Assembly: GCF_014200305.1 (NCBI RefSeq)
Contig: NZ_JACHBL010000001.1
Coordinates: forward strand, 1,364,001 to 1,428,000
Reading direction: 5' to 3'
DNA length: 64,000 nucleotides
From: Neomicrococcus lactis
GTDB lineage: Bacteria; Actinomycetota; Actinomycetes; Actinomycetales; Micrococcaceae
Of the stretch, positions 1 through 7,807 are shown one piece after another. Below the pieces are notes generated by a model. It was not told where the DNA came from and did not search any database. It saw only the letters and a program-made list of their open reading frames with translations. Position 1 is the stretch's first letter, and every line of letters begins with the position of its first letter. The translations under genes and the position numbers were made by a program.

Positions 1-1
1 C

Positions 2-175
2 GACCATTGCGTCCGCGCCACCGCTACAGATTTGGCTGCCGAGAAACGTCCATATGCACAGCGCGTCAAGGTTTTAGCTGACCTCGTGGCAGGGGTTTCA
101 CCCGAGGTTTCGCAGCAGTTGTTGGATGAAGGATTCGCCCAGGCGAACGTGGTCGTGCGAGTTTCCGGAAACTAA
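2..175 (+). CDS. C-terminal end of an unidentified protein (partial)
   Basis: An open frame enters from the left edge and ends at TAA 173-175, giving about 57 codons that finish ...ANVVVRVSGN. It is acidic and helical in character (repeated Leu/Val/Ala with Glu/Asp/Lys/Arg). I do not recognise the family. It points towards hutI, so the two are convergent, and the hairpin at 215-230 lies between them. It could be the end of a longer gene or a chance open frame. Confidence 0.4.
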   Translation, partial: DHCVRATATDLAAEKRPYAQRVKVLADLVAGVSPEVSQQLLDEGFAQANVVVRVSGN

Positions 176-214
176 CGTCGATTAAAAAACGTTGACTAAA
201 AAACTAGGGTCAGG

Positions 215-230
215 CGGTCGCCGTCGACCG
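215..230 (-). terminator. Hairpin after the hut operon
   Basis: CGGTCG (215-220) and CGACCG (225-230) form a 6-bp GC stem with a 4-nt loop. Read on the minus strand, it is followed about 10 nt later by a run of T. It lies just past the hutI stop and would end the leftward hut transcript. Confidence 0.5.
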
Positions 231-248
231 TCTCACACTAGCGATCAT

Positions 249-1445
249 TCACCTTGCGCCGTGAACCAGCTGGCCGCGCTTCCACGTTTGGTGGGTCAGC
301 GGCATGCCGGGGCGGTACGCGATGTGGACGGCTGATGGTGCATTAAGAATGTGCAGGTCCGCGTACTTCCCCACTTCGAGCGAGCCGGTTTCCTGCTCAA
401 TTCCCAAGGCAATGGCACCTGAGTGCGTCGCCGCCCGCAGAGCTTCCGCCACCGTCAGCTTCATTTGAAGCACCGCAGTGGTCACGCAATACGTGACCGA
501 GGACGTAAAGCTCGAGCCCGGGTTGCAGTTGCTCGCGATAGCTACCACTACGCCGGCATCCAGCAACTCACGCGCTGGAGCGAGTGGCTCGCGCGTAGAG
601 AGATCGCATGCTGGCAAGCACGTGGCCACCGTGCCTCGAGGTGAGGACGGGTCCGTCAACGAGAAGCTGCTCCAGGAATCTGCGAGCGCACGAACATCAG
701 CGGCGGAGAGATGGTTCACGTGATCCACGCTCGCAGCGCCGAGCTCCACAGCAAGCTGCGTTCCAGGGCCTTCGCCCAGCTGATTGCCGTGAACGCGCAA
801 TCCAAGACCCGCTGCCTTGCCCGCTTCCAAAACGGCCCGCGACTGTTCGGCATTGAACGCGCCGGTCTCGCAGAAGACATCGATCCACTCCACGTATGGT
901 CGCACCGCGTCCAACATGGGTCCAGTCACCAATCGCGTGTACTCATCCGCGTCGGTTCCGGCGGGAACAACGTGGGCGCCCAGGAACGTGACGGTGTCGG
1001 CGATGGTCGAGGCCAATCGCGCGTGACGTGCTTCTTCCTCTACGTCCAGGCCGTAGCCGGTCTTTGTTTCCAGAGAGGTGGTTCCGCCAGCTGCGGCTTC
1101 GGCACGCCGACCCAACAGCAAACGCGTGAGGTCGTAGTCGCCCACGGCATGCGTGGCATCCGTGGTCACGCGAATGCCGCCGGCCGCGTACTTCTGACCC
1201 GCCATGCGCGCTTCAAACTCGGCAGAACGGTCGCCCGCAAATACCAAGTGCGAGTGCGAATCCACCCAGCCAGGCAAGACCGCACGCCCACCGACGTCCA
1301 CGAGAGTGTCAGCAGCTGGCGCCTCAGAGGCACGGCCAATCCACGCGATGCGCTCGCCTTCTACCACCAGCGCTGCGTCACGCAGCACGGTGTCTTCGGC
1401 GTCAATGGTTCGAAGTTCGGCGATGTTGGTAAAGAGAATGCTCAT
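249..1445 (-). CDS. hutI: Imidazolonepropionase
   Basis: HutI hydrolyses 4-imidazolone-5-propionate to N-formimidoyl-L-glutamate, the third step of histidine breakdown, in the cytoplasm. The protein has 398 residues, the usual length. It shows the metal-dependent amidohydrolase layout: HSHLVFAGDR near residue 63 (metal-binding His pair), the RVHGNQLGEG and DHVNHLS histidine segments in the middle, and ASNCNPGSS where many HutI proteins have ASDFNPGS. The ATG start overlaps the hutF stop by 4 nt (ATGA), so the two are probably translationally coupled. It is the last gene of the leftward hut transcript. The Asp-to-Asn and Phe-to-Cys changes in the ASNCNPGSS segment are the only unusual feature seen. 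Confidence 0.95.
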   Translation of the reverse strand: MSILFTNIAELRTIDAEDTVLRDAALVVEGERIAWIGRASEAPAADTLVDVGGRAVLPGWVDSHSHLVFAGDRSAEFEARMAGQKYAAGGIRVTTDATHAVGDYDLTRLLLGRRAEAAAGGTTSLETKTGYGLDVEEEARHARLASTIADTVTFLGAHVVPAGTDADEYTRLVTGPMLDAVRPYVEWIDVFCETGAFNAEQSRAVLEAGKAAGLGLRVHGNQLGEGPGTQLAVELGAASVDHVNHLSAADVRALADSWSSFSLTDPSSPRGTVATCLPACDLSTREPLAPARELLDAGVVVAIASNCNPGSSFTSSVTYCVTTAVLQMKLTVAEALRAATHSGAIALGIEQETGSLEVGKYADLHILNAPSAVHIAYRPGMPLTHQTWKRGQLVHGAR

Positions 1446-2734
1446 TGAAACTCCGGGTTGTCAGTCATGAACGCGCAGTACAGTTCGTCCACGCTACCGA
1501 GGGTGGCGTGGACGCCGTTCGTAGCGACCAATTGATCGTTGATGACCACCTTGTGCACGTCCGCGGAGGTAGCGGTCAGCGGCAACTGGTCGTCACGCGA
1601 ACCAAAAGTCCTGATGGATTCGGTATCCACCAAAACGTAGTCGCCGGTTACGGGGTTCAAGCCATAAGAAGGCATGCCCAAACTCTTCGCGCCGCCAGCA
1701 ACGGCGGCCTCCATAAGTTCGGCCGGCTGGAAACGCCCGCGCTGACCCGTGGCCAAACGTTCGCCATATTCCAGTCCGCGCATCTCCAAGTACGGGTCAA
1801 TCGAGGCGTGCTGATCCGTGCCCAAAGCAATCACCGCACCAGCGTCTGCGAGCTCCCGAGCCGGGCCAATGCCGTCAGCGAGGTCCGCCTCGGTGGTTGG
1901 GCACATGACCACAATGGACTGAGAGGCACCCAGCAGTTCAATGTCATGCTCGGTCAGATGCGTCGCGTGCACGGCACTAAAAGTCGGCGACAACAAGCCC
2001 GCCGAGGACAACAGCTCCACCGGCGTCATGCCGTACGCCGCGAGGCATGCCTCGTTTTCGGCCGGCTGCTCGGACACATGGGCGTGCAGAACCGCGCCAG
2101 GCTCCAGCTCGGCGCCGATGCGTTCAAGTTCCTTGCGTGGGACAGCTCGCACGGAGTGCACGGCCGCACCGAGCGTCACGAGCGGCGCACCCCCTGAAGG
2201 CGCCAGTTCGGCGTTCAGTTGGTAAACGCGCTCACGCAACTGGCTGCGTCGTCGTAGCCAAGAATCCGCGGTGCCGTCAGAGAAGCGAGTCTGCACTTCG
2301 TTGAGCGGAATCGCCTTGCCGGTCGCGGACAATCCGCCCTGGAGGTAGCACGTATCGAGGAGCGTCATGCGGATTCCGGCCGCGTAGGCCGCGCGAATGA
2401 TCGCTTCTTCCATCGCGAGCGGGTCGCTCAGACCCGTGCCGCCAGGCTCGTTGAGCCCGCGGTGCACGTAGTGGAATTCGCCCACGGCGGTCCAGCCGCA
2501 CGTCACCATTTCGGCGAACACGGCGGTGGCGAGCTGCTCATAGGCTTGAGGGCTTAAGTACGACGCCGCCGCGTACATTTGCTCGCGCCACGTCCAGAAA
2601 TTATCAGTTCCGTGGGAGACGGACGCCGCGGAGCGCTCATGCGTCCGGCCGCGCAACACGCGGTGGAACGCGTGCGAGTGCGCGTTGATCATGCCCGGAA
2701 TACGGATCAAGCGTGAATTCGTTTGTGCGTTCAT
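1442..2734 (-). CDS. hutF: Formimidoylglutamate deiminase
   Basis: HutF converts N-formimidoyl-L-glutamate to N-formyl-L-glutamate plus ammonia, the first half of the two-step hut branch that ends in glutamate and formate. Supporting motifs in this 430-residue amidohydrolase are INAHSHAFHRVLRG near the N-terminus, HAHVSEQPAEN in the middle, VHATHL, and LGTDQHASIDPYLEMRGLE near residue 310. These match the order of metal and substrate residues in HutF. It overlaps the upstream M20 gene by 4 nt and the downstream hutI by 4 nt, so three consecutive hut genes are coupled. The family call rests on motifs and on the operon. Confidence 0.9.
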   Translation of the reverse strand: MNAQTNSRLIRIPGMINAHSHAFHRVLRGRTHERSAASVSHGTDNFWTWREQMYAAASYLSPQAYEQLATAVFAEMVTCGWTAVGEFHYVHRGLNEPGGTGLSDPLAMEEAIIRAAYAAGIRMTLLDTCYLQGGLSATGKAIPLNEVQTRFSDGTADSWLRRRSQLRERVYQLNAELAPSGGAPLVTLGAAVHSVRAVPRKELERIGAELEPGAVLHAHVSEQPAENEACLAAYGMTPVELLSSAGLLSPTFSAVHATHLTEHDIELLGASQSIVVMCPTTEADLADGIGPARELADAGAVIALGTDQHASIDPYLEMRGLEYGERLATGQRGRFQPAELMEAAVAGGAKSLGMPSYGLNPVTGDYVLVDTESIRTFGSRDDQLPLTATSADVHKVVINDQLVATNGVHATLGSVDELYCAFMTDNPEFQ

Positions 2735-4023
2735 TGTGCTGCCTCCTCACTCAATAACGCAGCCAACGCGTCCGTCAACGCGTTCACGCCGGCTTGCGCA
2801 TCGGCATCTTCTACGTGTTCTTCGGGCGCATGAGAAATCCCGCTAGGGTTCCTCGTAAAAATCATGGCTGATGGCAAGTGCGCTGCCAAAATCCCGGCGT
2901 CGTGGCCGGCACCTGACGGCAACATCTCCACGCCAGACGTGGTGGCTGACAACGACGTCACAAGAGAACGAGACAACGAGTCGTCGAAGTGCACGGTCCC
3001 GGACATGGACTCTTCCACCATGTCCATGGTGCAGCCTTCGGCACCGGCGGCGGCCACCGCGCGGTCATAAATGCTCTGCACCAAGGCCGCCGTCACGGTG
3101 TCTTCAGGGTGGCGAACGTCGAGCCACACATCCACGCGCGAGGCCACCACGTTCGTGCCGCCAGGGACCGGTTCGAGCCGGCCAACAGTTCCGCGCGCGT
3201 CAGCCTGCGCGGCCACGGTTTCGCGAACGGCCAGGACGAAGGCCGCCGCTGCAACCATGGGGTCACGACGGTCCACCATGAGCGTGGTTCCCGCGTGGTT
3301 TCCTTGGCCAAAGAAGCTGAAACGCCAGCGGCCGTGTCCCAAGATGGAGCTGGCAACCGCCACGGCAGGGCCCAAGGGATTGTTGCCCAAGAACTTGCCT
3401 TGCTCCACATGGAGTTCCACGAAAGCATCGAGACCGGCCAAACGGGCGCGGTCCGCACCCATGAGGTCCGGGTTCAAGCCGGTGGCACGCGCGGCGTCTG
3501 CGAACGAGTTGCCTTCGCGGTCCGTCAGGGACAGCGCACGCTCGGGCGTGATGGCGCCCGTAATGAGCCGCGAGCCGAGGCAAGCCACGCCGAAGCGTGA
3601 GCCTTCCTCTTCCGGGAACACTGCCAGCACCAATGGCTTACGACGACGCAGCTCGCCCCTAGCTTCACGCTCTTGCAGTTGGTCGAGGCTTGCGAGGGTT
3701 GAGGCGACTCCCAGCGGGCCATCGAAGGCGCCGCCACCCGGGACCGAATCGAGATGCGATCCCGTAGCGATGGCGTGTTCACGTGCTGAGGTTTGATCAG
3801 CAGTTCGCTCGGCAGTCTGCTCGGCGGGTAAATCCCACCACGCCCAGGTGATGCCGTTCTGGTCGCGCTCCACGTCCAGCCCGCGGGCCTTCGCTTGAGC
3901 GACGAACCACTCGAGCATCGTGAGCTCATGCTCACCGAATCCCGGTCGTGAGTAACCCCCTCGAATGGGGTCACGGCCGATGTTCTCCAGATCTTGCATG
4001 AGCCGCACGACGGTTGAAGTCAT
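2731..4023 (-). CDS. M20-family amidohydrolase (allantoate amidohydrolase-like), probable N-formylglutamate deformylase
   Basis: This 430-residue protein belongs to the M20 metallohydrolases that include allantoate amidohydrolase and N-carbamoyl-L-amino-acid hydrolase. Visible di-metal motifs, in order, are GSHLDSVPGGGAFDGPLGV, FPEEEGSRFG, ELHVEQGKFL, GNHAGTTLMVDRRDP (dimerisation-lid region), and GAGHDAG with ISHAPEEHVEDAD at the C-terminus. Annotation pipelines would call it allantoate amidohydrolase. However, it sits between hutU and hutF with a 4-nt overlap to hutF, and no HutG-type N-formylglutamate hydrolase is seen in the window. I therefore infer that it releases formate from N-formylglutamate. 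A carbamoyl or ureido substrate remains possible. Confidence 0.8.
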   Translation of the reverse strand: MTSTVVRLMQDLENIGRDPIRGGYSRPGFGEHELTMLEWFVAQAKARGLDVERDQNGITWAWWDLPAEQTAERTADQTSAREHAIATGSHLDSVPGGGAFDGPLGVASTLASLDQLQEREARGELRRRKPLVLAVFPEEEGSRFGVACLGSRLITGAITPERALSLTDREGNSFADAARATGLNPDLMGADRARLAGLDAFVELHVEQGKFLGNNPLGPAVAVASSILGHGRWRFSFFGQGNHAGTTLMVDRRDPMVAAAAFVLAVRETVAAQADARGTVGRLEPVPGGTNVVASRVDVWLDVRHPEDTVTAALVQSIYDRAVAAAGAEGCTMDMVEESMSGTVHFDDSLSRSLVTSLSATTSGVEMLPSGAGHDAGILAAHLPSAMIFTRNPSGISHAPEEHVEDADAQAGVNALTDALAALLSEEAAQ

Positions 4024-4081
4024 TGCCCGAGTGGTCCTTCGCTGTGGTGACTAATTGGGTGTGCTTTTTTGTAGCGGGTGA

Positions 4082-5785
4082 CTACTGAACGCGGTTGTTG
4101 ATCATCGGAACCTTGACGCCGCGCTCGTTAGCAACGTCGACGGCACGGTCATAGCCGGCGTCGACGTGGCGGATGACGCCCATGCCTGGGTCATTCGTGA
4201 GCAACGCACGGAGCTTCGCAGCGGCGAGCTCGGTGCCATCAGCCACGGAGACCTGGCCGGCGTGGATGGAACGGCCGATGCCCACGCCACCACCGTGGTG
4301 GATGGAAACCCAGGTTGCGCCAGAGGATGCAGCGGTCAGGGCGTTCAAGAGTGGCCAGTCGGCGATAGCGTCTGAGCCGTCCTTCATGGCTTCGGTCTCA
4401 CGGTAAGGAGATGCCACGGAACCGGAGTCCAAGTGGTCGCGACCAATAACGATTGGAGCCTTGACCTTGCCTTCAGCGACGAGCTGGTTGAACAAGAGGC
4501 CAGCCTTGTGGCGTTCGCCGTAGCCCAACCAGCAAATACGTGCTGGCAAGCCCTCGAACTCCACGAATTCTTCGGCTGCATCGATCCAGCGGTGCAAGTG
4601 CTCGTTCTCTGGGAAGAGCTCCTTGATGGCCTGGTCCGTGACCTTGATGTCTTCTGGATCGCCAGAAAGTGCTACCCAGCGGAATGGGCCAAGCCCTTCG
4701 CAGAAGAGCGGACGGATGTAGGCAGGAACGAAGCCTGGGAAGGCGAAGGCGTTCTCGAAGCCACCCTTGCGTGCTTCGTCGCGAATGGAGTTGCCGTAAT
4801 CAAAGACCTCGGCGCCGATTTCCTGGAAGCCCACCATTGCTTCAACGTGGCGAGCCATGGCGGCCTGAGCCTTCTTCGTGAAGCCGATGGGATCAGACTT
4901 AGCTTCTGCGTCCCACTGGTCAATGGTGAATTCAACCGGGAGGTAGGACAGTGGGTCGTGCGCGGAGGTCTGGTCCGTCACGATGTCGATGGCGATCTCG
5001 CCGGCCTGCTGGCGGCGCAAAAGCTCTGGGAAGACCTCGGCAGCGTTGCCGACGTAGCCCACGGACAGCGCGCGCTTCTCTTCCTTGGCCTTGGTGACCT
5101 TGGCAATTGCGGTATCGAGATCAAGTTCAACATCGTCTAAGTAACGCTTGCCCAAGCGGCGGCGGAGGCGCTCTTCGGACACGTCAACGATCAGCACAGC
5201 GCCACCGTTCAAGGTCACGGCGAGCGGCTGAGCGCCACCCATGCCACCGCAACCACCGGTGAGGGTCAAGGTGCCGGCGAGGGTTCCGCCGTAGCGCTTG
5301 TCAGCAATTGCGGCGAAGGTTTCGTAGGTACCCTGCAAGATGCCCTGGGTACCAATGTAGATCCAGGATCCGGCCGTCATCTGGCCGTACATCATGAGCT
5401 CTTCGGCTTCGAGCTTGCGGAATTCTTCCCAGTTTGCCCAGTCGCCCACCAAGTTGGAGTTGGCGATCAACACGCGTGGAGCCCACTCGTTGGTGCGGAA
5501 GATGCCAACGGGCTTTCCGGACTGAACCAAGAGGGTCTCGTCAGCTTCGAGGTCCTTCAAAGACTCCACAATGGCGTCGAAGGATTCCCACGAACGAGCA
5601 GCACGTCCCGTGCCGCCGTAAACCACGAGGTCTTCTGGACGTTCGGCAACCTCGGGATCAAGGTTGTTCATGAGCATGCGCAAAGGGGCTTCGGTCTGCC
5701 ACGACTTCGCGGAGAGTTCGGTGCCGCGAGCTGCACGGATGGTACGGGAAGGGTCATGCTGCGTGAATGACTGGTGACGTGCCAT
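4082..5785 (-). CDS. hutU: Urocanate hydratase
   Basis: HutU adds water to urocanate to give imidazolonepropionate, using tightly bound NAD+. The protein has 567 residues from the chosen ATG at 5785, which follows an AGGAA ribosome site 6-7 nt upstream; a longer open frame starts 18 nt earlier without such a site. The NAD-binding glycine segment [14 protein letters not shown] lies near residue 170, and the family signature [18 protein letters not shown] near residue 440. The sequence is full length with no gaps. It is the second gene of the leftward operon, 36 nt after the IclR gene and 58 nt before the M20 gene. Confidence 0.97.
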   Translation of the reverse strand: MARHQSFTQHDPSRTIRAARGTELSAKSWQTEAPLRMLMNNLDPEVAERPEDLVVYGGTGRAARSWESFDAIVESLKDLEADETLLVQSGKPVGIFRTNEWAPRVLIANSNLVGDWANWEEFRKLEAEELMMYGQMTAGSWIYIGTQGILQGTYETFAAIADKRYGGTLAGTLTLTGGCGGMGGAQPLAVTLNGGAVLIVDVSEERLRRRLGKRYLDDVELDLDTAIAKVTKAKEEKRALSVGYVGNAAEVFPELLRRQQAGEIAIDIVTDQTSAHDPLSYLPVEFTIDQWDAEAKSDPIGFTKKAQAAMARHVEAMVGFQEIGAEVFDYGNSIRDEARKGGFENAFAFPGFVPAYIRPLFCEGLGPFRWVALSGDPEDIKVTDQAIKELFPENEHLHRWIDAAEEFVEFEGLPARICWLGYGERHKAGLLFNQLVAEGKVKAPIVIGRDHLDSGSVASPYRETEAMKDGSDAIADWPLLNALTAASSGATWVSIHHGGGVGIGRSIHAGQVSVADGTELAAAKLRALLTNDPGMGVIRHVDAGYDRAVDVANERGVKVPMINNRVQ

Positions 5786-5821
5786 GGTGGTTCCTTTCCA
5801 CAAAAATTTTCACGAAGAATT

Positions 5822-6484
5822 TCAAGAGGCGTTGATAGAGAGTTTTTGGGTGGCGCCGGCAAGTACTTCGCCGTACTGACGGGCCGTTTTTTCGGCAGTG
5901 CGGTAGCTCGGTGCCACGATCGACAGCGAAGCCACCACGGTGTCGCCGATGGTGACGGGAGCGGCTATAGCGGTGACATCGGCTTCCACCATGTCCGCTT
6001 CCATCACAAAGTCACCGGCAGCAACTTTGTTTTGAAGCACCCGTCCGGATGCGGACCCCTGCAGGGGGAAGCGACGTCCCACCCAGTTGATGTGCCGCAC
6101 GGATTGAGTGCCTTCCTCGATGGCCACATACAGGCCATGCTCGGAATCGGCGCGCACGGAGAGGTAGCAGGACTCCCCCGTTGCGGCCACGACAGCTCGC
6201 ATCATGGGCCGGCATGTTTCCACCAGGGCATCGTGGCTTAGTGCCGAAACACCTAGTTGCACCATGCGGAAACCGGGACGATATTCACCCTTGTCTTCGC
6301 GACGCATCACAAACCCCTTGGCTTCCAGAGTGCGCAAGAGACGAAGTGCCGTCGATGCAGACAAGTCGGTGGCTTTCGCAGCGTCCGCTAAGCGGATGCC
6401 CTCAACCGATTCGCAAACCACTTTCAGGAGGTCCAACACGCGATCCGCGGCGCGGGTGGTCGCGTCTGGCTTTTCTTCCCCCAT
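5822..6484 (-). CDS. IclR-family transcriptional regulator of the hut locus
   Basis: The protein has about 220 residues. The N-terminal winged helix-turn-helix (residues about 10-70, ADRVLDLLKVV through LRLLRTLEAKGFV) is followed by the effector-binding IclR domain, with a central segment around VGRRFPLQGSASGRVL and a C-terminal AIAAPVTIGDTVVASLSI. I chose the ATG at 6484 because GGGAG lies 5 nt upstream; an open frame runs to 6526 but covers a pair of direct repeats that look regulatory. It is the first gene of the leftward hut transcript and divergent from the solute-binding protein gene, the usual arrangement for a local, autoregulated controller. Urocanate or another hut intermediate is a reasonable effector, by inference only. 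Confidence 0.85.
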   Translation of the reverse strand: MGEEKPDATTRAADRVLDLLKVVCESVEGIRLADAAKATDLSASTALRLLRTLEAKGFVMRREDKGEYRPGFRMVQLGVSALSHDALVETCRPMMRAVVAATGESCYLSVRADSEHGLYVAIEEGTQSVRHINWVGRRFPLQGSASGRVLQNKVAAGDFVMEADMVEADVTAIAAPVTIGDTVVASLSIVAPSYRTAEKTARQYGEVLAGATQKLSINAS

Positions 6485-6500
6485 GGTGGCTCCCATCCAG

Positions 6501-6524
6501 TGATATTGCGAGTGTTGATATTGC
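6501..6524. repeat. Two direct repeats upstream of iclR
   Basis: TGATATTGC occurs at 6501-6509 and again at 6516-6524, a 15-bp period, just upstream of the preferred iclR start. A minus-strand promoter can be drawn beside it (TTGCCA at 6557-6552, TATTAG at 6532-6527). The repeats could be a regulator site on the iclR-hutU side; this is inference. Confidence 0.35.
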
Positions 6525-6598
6525 ATCTAATAAAACATGGATTTCACTCTATGGCAAGAATTTTTCAAAAAAATCTTGACGTGGGGCCACTAGATAGG

Positions 6599-6615
6599 GT
6601 GTCATTTAGTGACAC
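6599..6615. promoter_or_regulatory. 17-bp palindromic operator between the two hut arms
   Basis: GTGTCA-TTTAG-TGACAC is a perfect inverted repeat with 6-bp arms and a 5-bp centre. It lies 18 nt after a TTGACG -35-like box (6576-6581), so it would cover the -10 region of the rightward promoter for the solute-binding protein. Its place in a divergent promoter next to an IclR gene makes it the best operator candidate. Confidence 0.55.
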
Positions 6616-6666
6616 ACACATTTTATGCTGTGAAACTCTCTCTTGGAGCTTTGGATAGGACCCACC

Positions 6667-7680
6667 ATGCAGAACAACTCTCAAGCATTTACCCGCCGCG
6701 CGTTCGGTGCAATTAGTCTGTCCGCTGTCAGCGCCGTGGCGTTGGCTGCATGCGGCCAGGGCTCACCATCGGCTCCCGGAAGCAGCGCAAGCTCCGCTTC
6801 GGGAAGCGCAAACCTCACCAAGATCACCCTCGGCGTCCTGCCCATCACGGACGTCGCCCCCATCTACTTGGGCCAGAAGCAGGGTATCTTCGCAAAGCAC
6901 GGCCTCGAGCTGGATATTCAGATCGCTCAGGGCGGCGCCGCGATTCTGCCCGCTGTCACCACCGGCGAATACGTGATCGGCTACTCCAATGTGGTCTCAC
7001 TCCTGATCGCTCAGGACAAGGGCCTGCCGATCAAGGTGGTCCACAACGGCTCTAGCTCCACCAATAAGGCTGGCGCCGATGTGACCGAGGTTGCCGCTAA
7101 GGCGGACAAGGGCATTGCTAGCCCTAAGGACCTCGTGGGCAAGAAGATCGCGGTCAACGCGCTCAACAACTTCGCCGACATCACCATCCGCAACGCCGTC
7201 AAGAAGGACGGCGGAGATCCAACCAAGCTCAGCTTCGTAGAGATCCCCTACCCACAGATGCCAGCGGCGATTGATCGCGGCGACGTGGACGCTGCCTGGA
7301 CCACGGAACCATTCCGTACTCAAATCCTTGAGGCCGGCGGCAAGATTGTTGCTAGCCCCATGACGGACATGGCCCAGAACTTCGACTCCGCATTCTTCTT
7401 CACCTCACAGCAGTCCCTCACGGATAAGGCTGACGTGATTACTAAGTTCCGCGCTGCCCTCGACGAGTCCTTTGATTACGCGAACGCCAACGAAGCCGCA
7501 TTCCGCGAGATCATTCAGGACTACGCGAAGGTCACGCCTGAGCTCGCAAAGAAGGTTGTCATGTCCAAGTGGAACAAGAAGGTCAACCAGGACGCGTTGA
7601 AGACCCTCGGCGCAGCCGCTAAGGAGTTCGGTGTCATCTCGAATGAGCCGAACATCGCTGGACTGCTCGCCGAAAGCTAA
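6667..7680 (+). CDS. Lipoprotein solute-binding protein, NMT1/SsuA-like (ABC type)
   Basis: The start is the ATG at 6667 (GGATAGGA upstream), although a TTG-initiated frame begins at 6643. The N-terminus has a twin-arginine-like segment (FTRRAFGAI), a hydrophobic stretch and a lipobox ALAACG, so it should be anchored outside the membrane. The mature part (about 310 residues) begins with KITLGVLPITDVAPIYLGQK and has GEYVIGYSNVVSLL and VDAAWTTEPFRTQI, typical of the NMT1/THI5/sulphonate-nitrate binding group. No permease or ATPase gene lies next to it; the next gene is hutH. Its place in the hut locus suggests it captures histidine, urocanate or a related compound, but the fold itself does not say so. 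Confidence 0.85.
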   Translation: MQNNSQAFTRRAFGAISLSAVSAVALAACGQGSPSAPGSSASSASGSANLTKITLGVLPITDVAPIYLGQKQGIFAKHGLELDIQIAQGGAAILPAVTTGEYVIGYSNVVSLLIAQDKGLPIKVVHNGSSSTNKAGADVTEVAAKADKGIASPKDLVGKKIAVNALNNFADITIRNAVKKDGGDPTKLSFVEIPYPQMPAAIDRGDVDAAWTTEPFRTQILEAGGKIVASPMTDMAQNFDSAFFFTSQQSLTDKADVITKFRAALDESFDYANANEAAFREIIQDYAKVTPELAKKVVMSKWNKKVNQDALKTLGAAAKEFGVISNEPNIAGLLAES

Positions 7681-7689
7681 AGCCGACGT

Positions 7690-7725
7690 GGCGTCGTCGT
7701 ACTCAAATAGAAGGACGACGACGCC
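7690..7725. terminator. Hairpin between the solute-binding protein gene and hutH
   Basis: GGCGTCGTCGT (7690-7700) pairs perfectly with ACGACGACGCC (7715-7725) around a 14-nt loop. No T run follows, so it may slow or attenuate transcription rather than fully stop it before hutH. Confidence 0.5.
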
Positions 7726-7807
7726 GCTCACTTCCCACACCCCACCCCCTCTACGCTGCGCTTAAGAGCGCGCCACCGCGCGCTAGTAACGGCTAATCGA
7801 AAGAATC

